From Aquipuribacter sp. SD81 (GTDB taxonomy: Bacteria > Actinomycetota > Actinomycetes > Actinomycetales > JBBAYJ01), in the NCBI RefSeq assembly GCF_037153975.1, contig NZ_JBBAYJ010000021.1, forward strand, positions 24,815-83,475: a stretch of DNA of 58,661 nt. The letters run 5' to 3'. The first letter of the stretch is position 1, and each line of letters opens with the position of its first letter. A program made the translations under genes and the position numbers. The notes beneath the pieces are model-generated. The model searched no databases. It worked only from the letters and a program-made list of their open reading frames with translations, and was not told the origin of the DNA. Positions 40,448-47,865 of this stretch are shown here, piece after piece.

Positions 40448-41284
40448 GTGAGCCAGCCACCCGAGCTCGACGTCGTCGTCGCCCCGGCGCACGGTCCGGT
40501 CGAGATCGGCCCGACCACCCGGCTGCCCGCCCGGCGGGAGGACGTCGAGCTGCACACGCCCGACGGGCTCCGCCTCGTGGGCGAGCTCGCGCTGCCCGAG
40601 GAGCGCGAGCCGCGCGCGACGCTCGTCACGCTGCACCCGCTGCCCACGCACGGCGGCTACATGGACAGCCACGTCCTGCTCAAGGCGTCGTGGCGGCTGC
40701 CGGCGCTCGCGGACCTCGCCGTGCTGCGCTTCAACCTGCGCGGCGTCACGAGCCGGCGCGGCACGAGCGAGGGCGCCTTCGACGCCGCCCGGGGGGAGGC
40801 GAACGACGTCGCCGCCGCGCTCGCCTTCGCCGAGGACCACGGGCTGCCGCACGTGAACGTGCTCGGCTGGTCGTTCGGCACGGACCTCGCGCTCCTGCAC
40901 GCGCGCGCCCCGCTGGTGGAGCGCCTCGTGCTGCTGTCCCCTCCGCTGCGCTTCACCACGGACGCGGACCTCGCGTTCTGGGCCGAGGACGGGCGCGACG
41001 TCCTCGCGCTCGTGCCCGAGCACGACGACTACCTGCGTCCGGACCAGGCGCGGGAGCGCTTCGCGGCGGTGCCGCAGGCGCGCGTCGTCGGTGTCGACGG
41101 CGCCAAGCACCTGTGGGTGGGGGAGCAGCACGTCCGCACGGTGCTCGACCACGTCGTCGAGGCGGTGCGACCCGGGGCGGGCCCGCTGCCGACGTCGTGG
41201 GAGGGGCCCTACGACAGGATGACCACCCGCGTCGTAGGGCCCCGGACCGCGGGGACCCCGTCCGCCACCGAGGAGTCCCCGTGA
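40448..41284 (+). CDS. Alpha/beta hydrolase (COG2945-like)
   Basis: A 278-residue hydrolase. The oxyanion/HP motif is LHPLPTHGGYMDSHVL, followed by LRFNLRGVTSRRGTSEGAFDAARGEANDVAAAL, the COG2945 hallmark. The nucleophile elbow is LGWSFGTDLAL, the acid is probably in VPEHDDYLRPDQ, and the histidine in GAKHLWVGEQH. The substrate is unknown. The GTG at 40448 is set by its leaderless -10. The stop overlaps the Dabb gene start (GTGA), so the two are co-translated. Confidence 0.85.
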   Translation: MSQPPELDVVVAPAHGPVEIGPTTRLPARREDVELHTPDGLRLVGELALPEEREPRATLVTLHPLPTHGGYMDSHVLLKASWRLPALADLAVLRFNLRGVTSRRGTSEGAFDAARGEANDVAAALAFAEDHGLPHVNVLGWSFGTDLALLHARAPLVERLVLLSPPLRFTTDADLAFWAEDGRDVLALVPEHDDYLRPDQARERFAAVPQARVVGVDGAKHLWVGEQHVRTVLDHVVEAVRPGAGPLPTSWEGPYDRMTTRVVGPRTAGTPSATEESP

Positions 41285-41574
41285 TCGAGCACACCGTCAG
41301 CTTCCGCCTCGTCCACCCGGAGGGCTCCGAGGCCGAGGTTCGGTTCCTCACCGACGCCCGCGAGACGCTGTCGCGCATCCCCGGGGTCACCGACCTCGTG
41401 GTGAACCGCCAGGTCAGCCCGAAGAGCGACCACCGGTTCCAGCTCGCGATGCGGTTCGCGGACGAGCAGGCCTACCGCGCCTACGACGAGCACCCCGACC
41501 ACCGCGCGTTCGTCGAGGACCGGTGGCTGCCCGAGGTGGCCGCCTTCCAGGAGCTCGACCTCGTCCGCTGGTGA
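41281..41574 (+). CDS. Dabb (stress-responsive alpha/beta barrel) family protein
   Basis: A 97-residue ferredoxin-like dimeric barrel protein. It starts VIEHTVSFRLVHPEGS and contains IPGVTDLVVNRQVSPKSDHRFQLAMRFADEQAYRAYDEHPDHRAFVEDRWLPEVAAFQELDL, the standard Dabb pattern with the YxxHPxHxxF motif (YDEHPDHRAF). Biochemical roles vary and none is indicated. Translation is coupled to the upstream hydrolase. Confidence 0.88.
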   Translation: MIEHTVSFRLVHPEGSEAEVRFLTDARETLSRIPGVTDLVVNRQVSPKSDHRFQLAMRFADEQAYRAYDEHPDHRAFVEDRWLPEVAAFQELDLVRW

Positions 41575-41593
41575 CGACGCGGCCGGGCAGGCC

Positions 41594-43051
41594 CTAGCGG
41601 GCCTCCTGGCGCGGGTACACGACCTGCTTGACCACGAGGAGGACGGTCGCGGCGAGCGGGATGGCGACGAGGGCGCCGATGAGCCCGAGCAGCGACCCGC
41701 CGACGAGCGCCGCCACGACCGCGAGCGTGCTCGGCACCGCGACGGTGCGCGACATGATCCGCGGCAGGATGAGGTAGTTCTCCACCTGCTGGTAGACGAG
41801 GAACCACACGGCCAGCACGATGCCGTCGCTCAGGTCGCCGAGCGCCGCGACCGTGCACGCGAGGATCGCCCCGAGCGTCGCCCCGACGAGCGGGATGAGG
41901 CCGAACACCCCTACCGCGAAGGCGAGCGCGACGGAGTAGCGCACGTCGAGCACCGTCATGACGACGAAGGAGAGCAGGCCGTTGAGGCTGGCGACGCCGA
42001 GCTGGCCGAGCACGTAGCCGCCGACGCGCCGCTGCGCCTCCTCGCCGATGGCCTGCCAGCGGGCCCGGCGGGTGCGCGGCACCAACCGGTACGCCCCGGC
42101 GGTGATGCTGCGCAGCGAGGCGAGGAAGTACAGCGTGAGGACGAGGACGAGGAGCAGGCTGAAGACGCCGGTGACCACCGCCCGGCCCGCGCCGAGGATG
42201 CCCCCGAAGAGCGCGTCGATGGTGGTGCTGCTGCGCAGCCGGTTCTCCAGCTCGGTGTTGATGCGCTCGAAGATGTTGAACTGGGCGTCGAGGGACTGCG
42301 CGAGCCCGCTCTGCTCGATGCGACGCACGTAGAACGGCGACACCCGGATGAGCTGGCTGCCCTCCTCCACCACGAGCGGCGCGACGGCGGCGACGAAGCC
42401 GCCGACCCCGGCGAGCAGCAGGGCGAAGGTGACGGCGACCGCCGCCGGGCGCGGCAGCCGGCGCCGCTCGAGCCAGCTGACGAAGGGGTCGAGGCTGAGC
42501 GCGAGGAACAGCGCGGCGAACACGAGGGTGACGATCTGGCCGGCCTGCACGACCGCCTGGACGATGCCGACGGCGAGCAGGACCCCCAGCGCCCCGGTGA
42601 AGCCGAGCGTGAACGCGCCGACGGCCCGTCGCCCGGGCGGGGCGCCGGGGTCGGGGAACACCTCCGGCGCCTCCGGACCGTCCGCGCCCAGCGCGGCGAC
42701 GGGGTCCGCGGCGGGCGCCGTACCGGTCGGCCGCGGGGGCACGGGGGCGCTGCCGGTCGCGCGCGCCGCCGCCGCGGGCAGGCCCCCGCCCGTCGACCCC
42801 GCGGCGGCAGGCGGTGCGGCCCGGTCGGCCCGGTCGTCGTGGTCGTCGTGGTCGTCGTGGTCGTCGTGGTCGTCGTGGTCGTCGTGGTCGTCGCGGTCGT
42901 CGTGGTCGTCGCGCCGGGTCGGCTGGTCCGGGGGCGCGTCGGCGGACGGCCGCTCGGACGGCTCGGCGGACGGCTGCGCGTGGGCGGACCCCGGGGACCC
43001 CGTCCCGGGGCGGGCCGAGGCGCCACCCGTCGGGGTCCCTGTCCTGCTCAC
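41594..43051 (-). CDS. AI-2E family transporter with a DDH-repeat N-terminal tail
   Basis: A 485-residue integral membrane protein. Residues from about 135 carry seven to eight helices in the AI-2E/PerM pattern: ALFLALSLDPFVSWLERRRLPRPAAVAVTF, LRSITAGAYRLVPRTRRARW, GLIPLVGATLGAILA and VYQQVENYLILPRIMSRTVAVP. Despite the name, most family members are uncharacterised, and some are Na+/H+ antiporters. The N-terminal 130 residues are disordered and contain a run of Asp-Asp-His triplets encoded by a 9-bp repeat. The GTG at 43051 has TACGGT 6 nt upstream. It lies downstream of the FilP/Scy-like gene but has its own promoter. Confidence 0.87.
   Translation of the reverse strand: MSRTGTPTGGASARPGTGSPGSAHAQPSAEPSERPSADAPPDQPTRRDDHDDRDDHDDHDDHDDHDDHDDHDDRADRAAPPAAAGSTGGGLPAAAARATGSAPVPPRPTGTAPAADPVAALGADGPEAPEVFPDPGAPPGRRAVGAFTLGFTGALGVLLAVGIVQAVVQAGQIVTLVFAALFLALSLDPFVSWLERRRLPRPAAVAVTFALLLAGVGGFVAAVAPLVVEEGSQLIRVSPFYVRRIEQSGLAQSLDAQFNIFERINTELENRLRSSTTIDALFGGILGAGRAVVTGVFSLLLVLVLTLYFLASLRSITAGAYRLVPRTRRARWQAIGEEAQRRVGGYVLGQLGVASLNGLLSFVVMTVLDVRYSVALAFAVGVFGLIPLVGATLGAILACTVAALGDLSDGIVLAVWFLVYQQVENYLILPRIMSRTVAVPSTLAVVAALVGGSLLGLIGALVAIPLAATVLLVVKQVVYPRQEAR
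42832..42912 (-). repeat. 9-bp tandem repeat x9 inside the AI-2E gene
   Basis: Nine units of ggtcgtcgt (two with a final c) encode Asp-Asp-His triplets with two Asp-Asp-Arg variants, near residues 47-73. The result is a His/Asp-rich tail ahead of the first helix. Confidence 0.92.
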
Positions 43052-43057
43052 GCGCCC

Positions 43058-43063
43058 ACCGTA
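43058..43063 (-). promoter_or_regulatory. Leaderless -10 of the AI-2E gene
   Basis: The minus strand reads TACGGT, a 6-nt spacer (GGGCGC), then the GTG at 43051. Confidence 0.5.
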
Positions 43064-43127
43064 GGCGGACGGGGACCGCTCCGGCGGGTGGCCGCGGGCG
43101 AACACCCGGTCGCGTCGGCTCCGGGGC

Positions 43128-44585
43128 TCAGCCGCCGTCCGGCCGGCCGCCGGCCGGACCGACGCCGACCTCGTCCTCGCCGGTCACGTCGCCCTCGTGG
43201 GGGTGCCCGTCGGTCGCCTCGTCGGGACCCCCGTCAGGACCCTCGTCACGACCCTCGACGGTGGAGTCGTCGCTCCCGCCGTCCGCGCCGTCCCAGCTGT
43301 CCGGGTCCCCGCCCGGGGCGTCTGCCGTGTCGGCGGGGTCGTCGCCGGGCTCGCTCTCGTCGTCGTGCACCTCCTCGGCGTCGACGACGTCCTCCTCCTC
43401 CGCCGGCTCCGCGGAGCGGTCGCCGATGGCGGCGGGGGAGCCGGACGTGTCGAGCTGGGGCACGGCGGCGCCGCCGAGCAGGCTCCGCAGCTGGTTGAGG
43501 TGCGACGTGATGGACTCCCGCTGCCGCGTGAGGTCGTCGACCTCGCGCTGCGCGGTGCCGCGGGAGCGCTCCGCCTCGGCCCGCGCCTCGGCGAGCACGC
43601 GCTCGGCGTGCAGGCGGGCCGCCGCCAGCGCCTCGTCGGCGTTCCGGCGGGCGTTGCCGACGAGCTGCTTCGCCTGCTCGTCGGCGTTGCGGCGGGTGGC
43701 GTCGGCGGTCTGCAGCGCCTTGGCCGCCCGTGCCTCGGCGGCGCTCGCGCGTCCCTCGGCCTCGCCCACGACGGCCTGCGCCTGCTGGACGGCGGCGTCG
43801 TGGCGGGCCGCGATGTCGCGCTCGGCCTCCTCGCGCTTCGACACGAGCTCCATCTCGAGGTCGGCGCGCTGCTGCTCGGCCTCCTCGCGGGCCTGCTCGA
43901 GCAGGCGCTGCGCCTCCGCGCGCATCGCGTCGGCCTCCTGCTTGGCCTGCGACCGCGCGTCCTCCGCCTCGCGGCGGGCCGTCAGGCGCACCTCGGTGAC
44001 CTCCCGCTCGACCGTCGCGCGGAGGCGGGCGGCGTCGCGCTCGCCGCTCGAGCGCTTCTCCGAGGCCTCCTGCTCGGCGGTCGACACGAGCCTGGCGGCC
44101 TGCCGCTCGGCCGCCTGGACGAGGTCGTCGGCACGCCGCTGGGCGTCGGCGAGGAGCTCCTCGGCCTCCGCACGGGCCTGCTCGACGCTCTCCTGCGCCT
44201 CCCTGGAGGCGGTGGCGCGGGTCTCGGCGACGGCGTTCTCGGCCCCGGCCCGCAGGTCGGTCACCTCCAGACGCGCCTGCGCGCGCATCTCCTCGGCGTC
44301 GCTGCGGGCCTGCTGCACCATGTCGGAGGACTGCTCCTCCGCGAGGCGCAGCAGCTGCTCGATCTTGGCGCCGAGCCCGGAGTACGACGGCCGCTCGGCC
44401 TCGCGGAGCTGCCGGTTCGCCTCCGAGAGCTCCCCCGACAGCCGCATCGAGCGCCCGTCGAGGTCCTCGACGCGGCCGCGCGCCTCGCGCAGGGACCGCT
44501 CGAGCTGGGCGATGCGGGCCTCGACCTGGGCGCGGTCGTAGCCGCGCATGACCACGGCGAACTGGTGGGGGCTGATGTCGCTCAC
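43128..44585 (-). CDS. FilP/Scy-like coiled-coil cytoskeletal protein (DivIVA-type N-terminus)
   Basis: A 485-residue protein. The N-terminus FAVVMRGYDRAQVEARIAQLE matches the RGYDRxQVxxRI motif that begins FilP, Scy and DivIVA-like polar-growth proteins. Residues 30-385 are an almost uninterrupted Ala/Glu/Arg-rich coiled coil. The last 100 residues form a strongly acidic, Gly/Asp-rich disordered tail. In Streptomyces, filP and scy lie next to mce-thiolase-meaB, and the same neighbours are found here, which supports the assignment. A role in cell shape or polarity is inferred. The GTG at 44585 has AGGAG about 8 nt upstream. Confidence 0.8.
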   Translation of the reverse strand: MSDISPHQFAVVMRGYDRAQVEARIAQLERSLREARGRVEDLDGRSMRLSGELSEANRQLREAERPSYSGLGAKIEQLLRLAEEQSSDMVQQARSDAEEMRAQARLEVTDLRAGAENAVAETRATASREAQESVEQARAEAEELLADAQRRADDLVQAAERQAARLVSTAEQEASEKRSSGERDAARLRATVEREVTEVRLTARREAEDARSQAKQEADAMRAEAQRLLEQAREEAEQQRADLEMELVSKREEAERDIAARHDAAVQQAQAVVGEAEGRASAAEARAAKALQTADATRRNADEQAKQLVGNARRNADEALAAARLHAERVLAEARAEAERSRGTAQREVDDLTRQRESITSHLNQLRSLLGGAAVPQLDTSGSPAAIGDRSAEPAEEEDVVDAEEVHDDESEPGDDPADTADAPGGDPDSWDGADGGSDDSTVEGRDEGPDGGPDEATDGHPHEGDVTGEDEVGVGPAGGRPDGG

Positions 44586-44625
44586 GCGGGTTCTCCTGGC
44601 GCCTGTCGGGGATGTGGTCGGGAGG

Positions 44626-45105
44626 CTACTGCGGGTGCTCGACGACCGCGGGGGCCCGGTCGCCCGCGGGCTGCACGAGCTCGACGAGCACGCCCCCGCA
44701 GTCCTTGGGGTGGGCGAAGGCGACGAGGCTGCCGGCCGTGCCGCGCCTCGGCTGCGGGTCGAGCACCCGCACGCCGCGCGAGCGGAGGTGCTCGGCCGCC
44801 GCGACGACGTCGACCACCCGCAGCGCCAGCTGCTGCAGGCCGGGCCCGCTGCGGTCGAGGAAGCGCGCGACGGGGGACGTCGCGGACGTGGGGGCCAGCA
44901 GCTGCACCTGCGCGCCCCCGCCGGCGCCGGGGGCGGCCACCATCGCCTCCTCGACCTGCTGCTCGTCGTTGCGCTCGCGGTGCGTGCACACCAGGCCGAG
45001 CACGTCGGCGTACCACCGCAGCGCCTCGTCGAGGTCGGCCACGGCCACGCCGACGTGGTCGACTCCCAGCACGCCCGGCATGCCCTCCCACACGGTGGCC
45101 GTCAC
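44626..45105 (-). CDS. mce: Methylmalonyl-CoA epimerase
   Basis: A 159-residue VOC/glyoxalase-fold metalloenzyme interconverting (R)- and (S)-methylmalonyl-CoA. Metal-site motifs: LGVDHVGVAVADLDEALRWYADVLGL (first His), QVQLLAPTS, GLQQLALRVVDV (where the usual second ligand His of the HHLAF motif is here QQLAL) and GGVLVELVQ (Glu ligand). The change at the HHLAF position is worth checking. The GTG at 45105 has TACCGT 7 nt upstream (leaderless). It is divergent from the thiolase gene. Confidence 0.82.
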   Translation of the reverse strand: MTATVWEGMPGVLGVDHVGVAVADLDEALRWYADVLGLVCTHRERNDEQQVEEAMVAAPGAGGGAQVQLLAPTSATSPVARFLDRSGPGLQQLALRVVDVVAAAEHLRSRGVRVLDPQPRRGTAGSLVAFAHPKDCGGVLVELVQPAGDRAPAVVEHPQ

Positions 45106-45112
45106 GGCGCCC

Positions 45113-45118
45113 ACGGTA
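45113..45118 (-). promoter_or_regulatory. Leaderless -10 of mce
   Basis: The minus strand reads TACCGT, a 7-nt spacer (GGGCGCC), then the GTG at 45105. Confidence 0.55.
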
Positions 45119-45176
45119 CGCGCGGGCGGCCCGGCGGGCGCGCCGCCCAACAGCGGTCGGTGACCGCGCGGAGGAC

Positions 45177-45182
45177 TAGCGT
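45177..45182 (+). promoter_or_regulatory. Leaderless -10 of the thiolase gene
   Basis: TAGCGT, a 6-nt spacer (GGCGCC), then the ATG at 45189. Confidence 0.55.
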
Positions 45183-45188
45183 GGCGCC

Positions 45189-46409
45189 ATGGTCTCCGTC
45201 ATCGTCGCCGGCGCCCGCACCCCGATGGGCCGCCTGCAGGGGTCGCTGTCCACCCTCACCGCACCGGTCCTCGGCGGTGCCGCCGTCCGTGCCGCGCTCG
45301 AGCGCTCCGGCCTGGCCCCCGAGGACGTCGACCACGTCGTCATGGGCCAGGTCCTGCAGGCGGGCGTCGGGCAGTCGCCCGCGCGCCAGGCGGCCGTCGC
45401 GGGCGGGCTGCCGATGTCGGTCCCCGCGACGGCGGTCAACAAGGTGTGCCTGTCGGGCCTGCACGCGGTCGTGGTCGCCGACCTCATGATCCGCGCCGGG
45501 CTCGCCGACGTCGTCGTCGCGGGTGGCACCGAGTCGATGTCCCAGGCGCCGCACCTGCTGCCCGGCAGCCGCTCGGGCCACACCTTCGGCGACGTCGCGC
45601 TGCTCGACCACATGGCCCACGACGGCCTGCGCGACACCTTCACCGCGCAGGCGATGGGCGGGCTCACCGACGCCGCCAACACCCCCGGGACCCCCGAGAA
45701 CGCCGAGCGGCCCGTCTTCACCCGCGAGCAGCAGGACGCCTTCGCCGCGCGCTCGCACCAGCGCGCCGCGGCGGCGTGGAAGGACGGCCGCTTCGCCGAG
45801 GAGGTCGTGCCGGTCGAGGTGCCGCAGCGCCGTGGCGACCCGGTCGTCGTCACCGAGGACGAGGGCGTGCGCCCGGACACGACGGTGGAGTCCCTCGCCC
45901 GGCTGCGCCCGGCCTTCCGGGCCGACGGCACGGTGACGGCCGGCTCGGCCTCGCAGATCTCCGACGGCGCGGCCGCGCTCGTCGTGGCGCGCAAGGAGCT
46001 CGTGGAGTCCCGCGGCCTGCCGTGGCTGGCGGAGGTCGGGGAGTCCGGGAGCGTGGCCGGCCCGGACTCCACGCTGCAGACCCAGCCGTCGGCGGCCATC
46101 CGGGCGGCGTGCGCCCGCGCGGGTGTCGACCCGGCGCGCCTGGACCGCTACGAGATCAACGAGGCCTTCGCCGTCGTCGGTCTCGCCTCGGTGCAGGACC
46201 TGGGGCTGCCCGAGGAGGTGGCCGACGCCCGGGTCAACGTCAACGGCGGCGCCATCGCGCTCGGGCACCCCATCGGGATGTCGGGGGCGCGGCTGCTGCT
46301 CACCCTCGCCCTCGAGCTGCGCCGCACCGGCGGCGGTACCGGCGCCGCCGCGCTGTGCGGTGGCGGCGGCCAGGGCGACGCCCTGCTGCTGCACGTCCCG
46401 CGCACCTGA
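45189..46409 (+). CDS. Acetyl-CoA C-acetyltransferase (thiolase)
   Basis: A 406-residue biosynthetic-type thiolase. The nucleophilic cysteine is in [15 protein letters not shown], near residue 88. NEAFAVVGL carries the NEAF motif. [16 protein letters not shown] carries the catalytic His. The C-terminal [12 protein letters not shown] carries the second catalytic Cys. It condenses or cleaves acetoacetyl-CoA or longer 3-ketoacyl-CoA; the in-vivo direction is not shown by sequence. The stop overlaps meaB (TGATG). The mce-thiolase-meaB arrangement is conserved in actinobacteria. Confidence 0.95.
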   Translation: MVSVIVAGARTPMGRLQGSLSTLTAPVLGGAAVRAALERSGLAPEDVDHVVMGQVLQAGVGQSPARQAAVAGGLPMSVPATAVNKVCLSGLHAVVVADLMIRAGLADVVVAGGTESMSQAPHLLPGSRSGHTFGDVALLDHMAHDGLRDTFTAQAMGGLTDAANTPGTPENAERPVFTREQQDAFAARSHQRAAAAWKDGRFAEEVVPVEVPQRRGDPVVVTEDEGVRPDTTVESLARLRPAFRADGTVTAGSASQISDGAAALVVARKELVESRGLPWLAEVGESGSVAGPDSTLQTQPSAAIRAACARAGVDPARLDRYEINEAFAVVGLASVQDLGLPEEVADARVNVNGGAIALGHPIGMSGARLLLTLALELRRTGGGTGAAALCGGGGQGDALLLHVPRT

Positions 46410-47392
46410 TGGGCGGCCGCGCCCGGCGGGCCCGTCACCTCGACGTGCCCGCCGAGCTGGCCGCGGCCCGCAGCGGCTCCCACCGTGCCGTGGCCCGCCT
46501 GGTCTCGGTCGTGTCCGACGGCGGCCCGCAGCTGCGGGAGGTCGCCGCGGCGCTCGCCGACGGCTCGGGCGAGGCGGCGTGGGTGCTCGGCGTCACCGGC
46601 TCCCCGGGGGTCGGGAAGTCGACGACGGTCTCGGCGCTCGTCACCGCCCTGCGAGCCGACGGGCTGCGGGTCGGCGTGCTCGCGGTCGACCCGTCGTCGC
46701 CGTTCTCCGGCGGCGCCCTGCTCGGGGACCGGGTGCGGATGGGCGACCACGCGCTCGACGACGGCGTCTACGTGCGCTCGATGGCCTCCCGCGGGCACCT
46801 CGGCGGCCTCGCCGCCGCGACCCCGCAGGCGGTGCGCGTGCTCGAGGCGGCGGGCGTCGACGTCGTCGTCGTGGAGACCGTGGGGGTCGGGCAGAGCGAG
46901 GTCGAGGTGGCCGCGCTCGCCGACACGACAGTCGTCCTGCTCGCCCCCGGCATGGGCGACGGCGTGCAGGCGGCGAAGGCGGGCATCCTCGAGGTCGCCG
47001 ACGTGCTCGTCGTCAACAAGGCCGACCGCGACGGGGCCGACGCGACCGTGCGGGAGCTGCGGCAGTCCGTCGCGCTCGGCGGGGACGCCCGCGCCCCCGG
47101 CGAGTGGCGGCCCACCGTCGTGCGGACCGTGGCCGCGGGCGGCGACGTCGAGGAGCTGGTGCAGGCGCTGCACGCGCACCGGGCGTGGGCCCGCGACCAC
47201 GACGCGGTCGCGCCGCGGCGCCTGCGCCGGGCGGCGGCCGAGGTGAGCGCGATCGCGCTCGGCCGGCTCCGGCAGACCTTCGGGCGGGCAGGGGAGGGCG
47301 GCCTCCTCGACGACGTCGCCGGGCGGGTCGCCGCCCGGACGCTCGACCCCTTCGCCGCCGCCGACCGGCTCGTCGCGGCGGTCGAGGGCTGA
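46409..47392 (+). CDS. meaB: MeaB-family G-protein chaperone of acyl-CoA mutase
   Basis: A 327-residue G3E GTPase (MMAA/ArgK type) that loads and protects adenosylcobalamin-dependent mutases. Walker A is GVTGSPGVGKST (about residues 62-73). The Mg/switch region is AVDPSSPFSGGALLGDRVRM, with SMASRGHLGGL behind it. The Walker B/switch III region is DVVVVETVGVGQSEVEV, and the base-recognition motif is NKADRDGA. Coupled to the thiolase gene, it can serve icmA in this window and any methylmalonyl-CoA mutase elsewhere. Confidence 0.95.
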   Translation: MGGRARRARHLDVPAELAAARSGSHRAVARLVSVVSDGGPQLREVAAALADGSGEAAWVLGVTGSPGVGKSTTVSALVTALRADGLRVGVLAVDPSSPFSGGALLGDRVRMGDHALDDGVYVRSMASRGHLGGLAAATPQAVRVLEAAGVDVVVVETVGVGQSEVEVAALADTTVVLLAPGMGDGVQAAKAGILEVADVLVVNKADRDGADATVRELRQSVALGGDARAPGEWRPTVVRTVAAGGDVEELVQALHAHRAWARDHDAVAPRRLRRAAAEVSAIALGRLRQTFGRAGEGGLLDDVAGRVAARTLDPFAAADRLVAAVEG

Positions 47393-47418
47393 GCGCGGCC
47401 CCCGGGCACGACCGGCCG

Positions 47419-47424
47419 TAGCCT
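47419..47424 (+). promoter_or_regulatory. Leaderless -10 of the thiamine-binding-type gene
   Basis: TAGCCT, a 6-nt spacer (GCGACG), then the GTG at 47431. Confidence 0.55.
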
Positions 47425-47430
47425 GCGACG

Positions 47431-47754
47431 GTGCTCGTCGCCTTCTCCGTCGCCCCGTCCACCGCCGGCCCCGACGGCTCGGTCTCCGAGTCCGTCGCCG
47501 ACGTCGTCCGCCTCGTGCGGGACTCGGGCCTGCCCCACCGCACCGACGCCATGTTCACGACGGTCGAGGGCTCGTGGGAGGAGTGCATGGACCTCGTGCG
47601 GCGCTGCGTCGAGGTCCTCGCCGCCACGGCGCCACGCGTGTCGCTCGTGCTCAAGGCCGACGTGCGGCCCGGGCGCACCGGCGAGCTCGACGGCAAGCTC
47701 GAGCGGCTCGAGGCGGCGCTGGAGCGGCGCGGCGGCGAGCCCGGCCCGGCGTAG
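47431..47754 (+). CDS. MTH1187/YqgV family thiamine-binding protein
   Basis: A 107-residue ferredoxin-like protein. The pattern MLVAFSVAPSTAG, VSESVADVVRLVRDSGLPHRTDAMFTTVEGSWEECMDLVRRCVEVL and VSLVLKADVRPGR is that of the MTH1187 family; YkoF-like members bind thiamine or its precursors. Its cellular role is unknown. It is monocistronic and ends at twin hairpins. Confidence 0.88.
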   Translation: MLVAFSVAPSTAGPDGSVSESVADVVRLVRDSGLPHRTDAMFTTVEGSWEECMDLVRRCVEVLAATAPRVSLVLKADVRPGRTGELDGKLERLEAALERRGGEPGPA

Positions 47755-47775
47755 GCCACGGGCCGGCGGGCAGGG

Positions 47776-47815
47776 GGGCGCACGGCGACGGGCAGGGGGT
47801 CGTCGCCGTGCGCCC
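47776..47815. terminator. Perfect 15-bp hairpin terminator (first of two)
   Basis: GGGCGCACGGCGACG (47776-47790), a 10-nt loop, then CGTCGCCGTGCGCCC (47801-47815). It is 21 nt downstream of the thiamine-binding-type gene. There is no T-tail. Confidence 0.8.
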
Positions 47816-47820
47816 GGAGG

Positions 47821-47853
47821 GGGCCCGGCCGGGAAGGGGGACCGGCCGGGCCC
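47821..47853. terminator. Perfect 12-bp hairpin terminator (second of two)
   Basis: GGGCCCGGCCGG (47821-47832), a 9-nt loop, then CCGGCCGGGCCC (47842-47853). It is 12 nt downstream (on the minus strand) of the EAL gene stop, so it faces the convergent signalling operon. Confidence 0.8.
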
Positions 47854-47865
47854 GCACGGGGAGGT

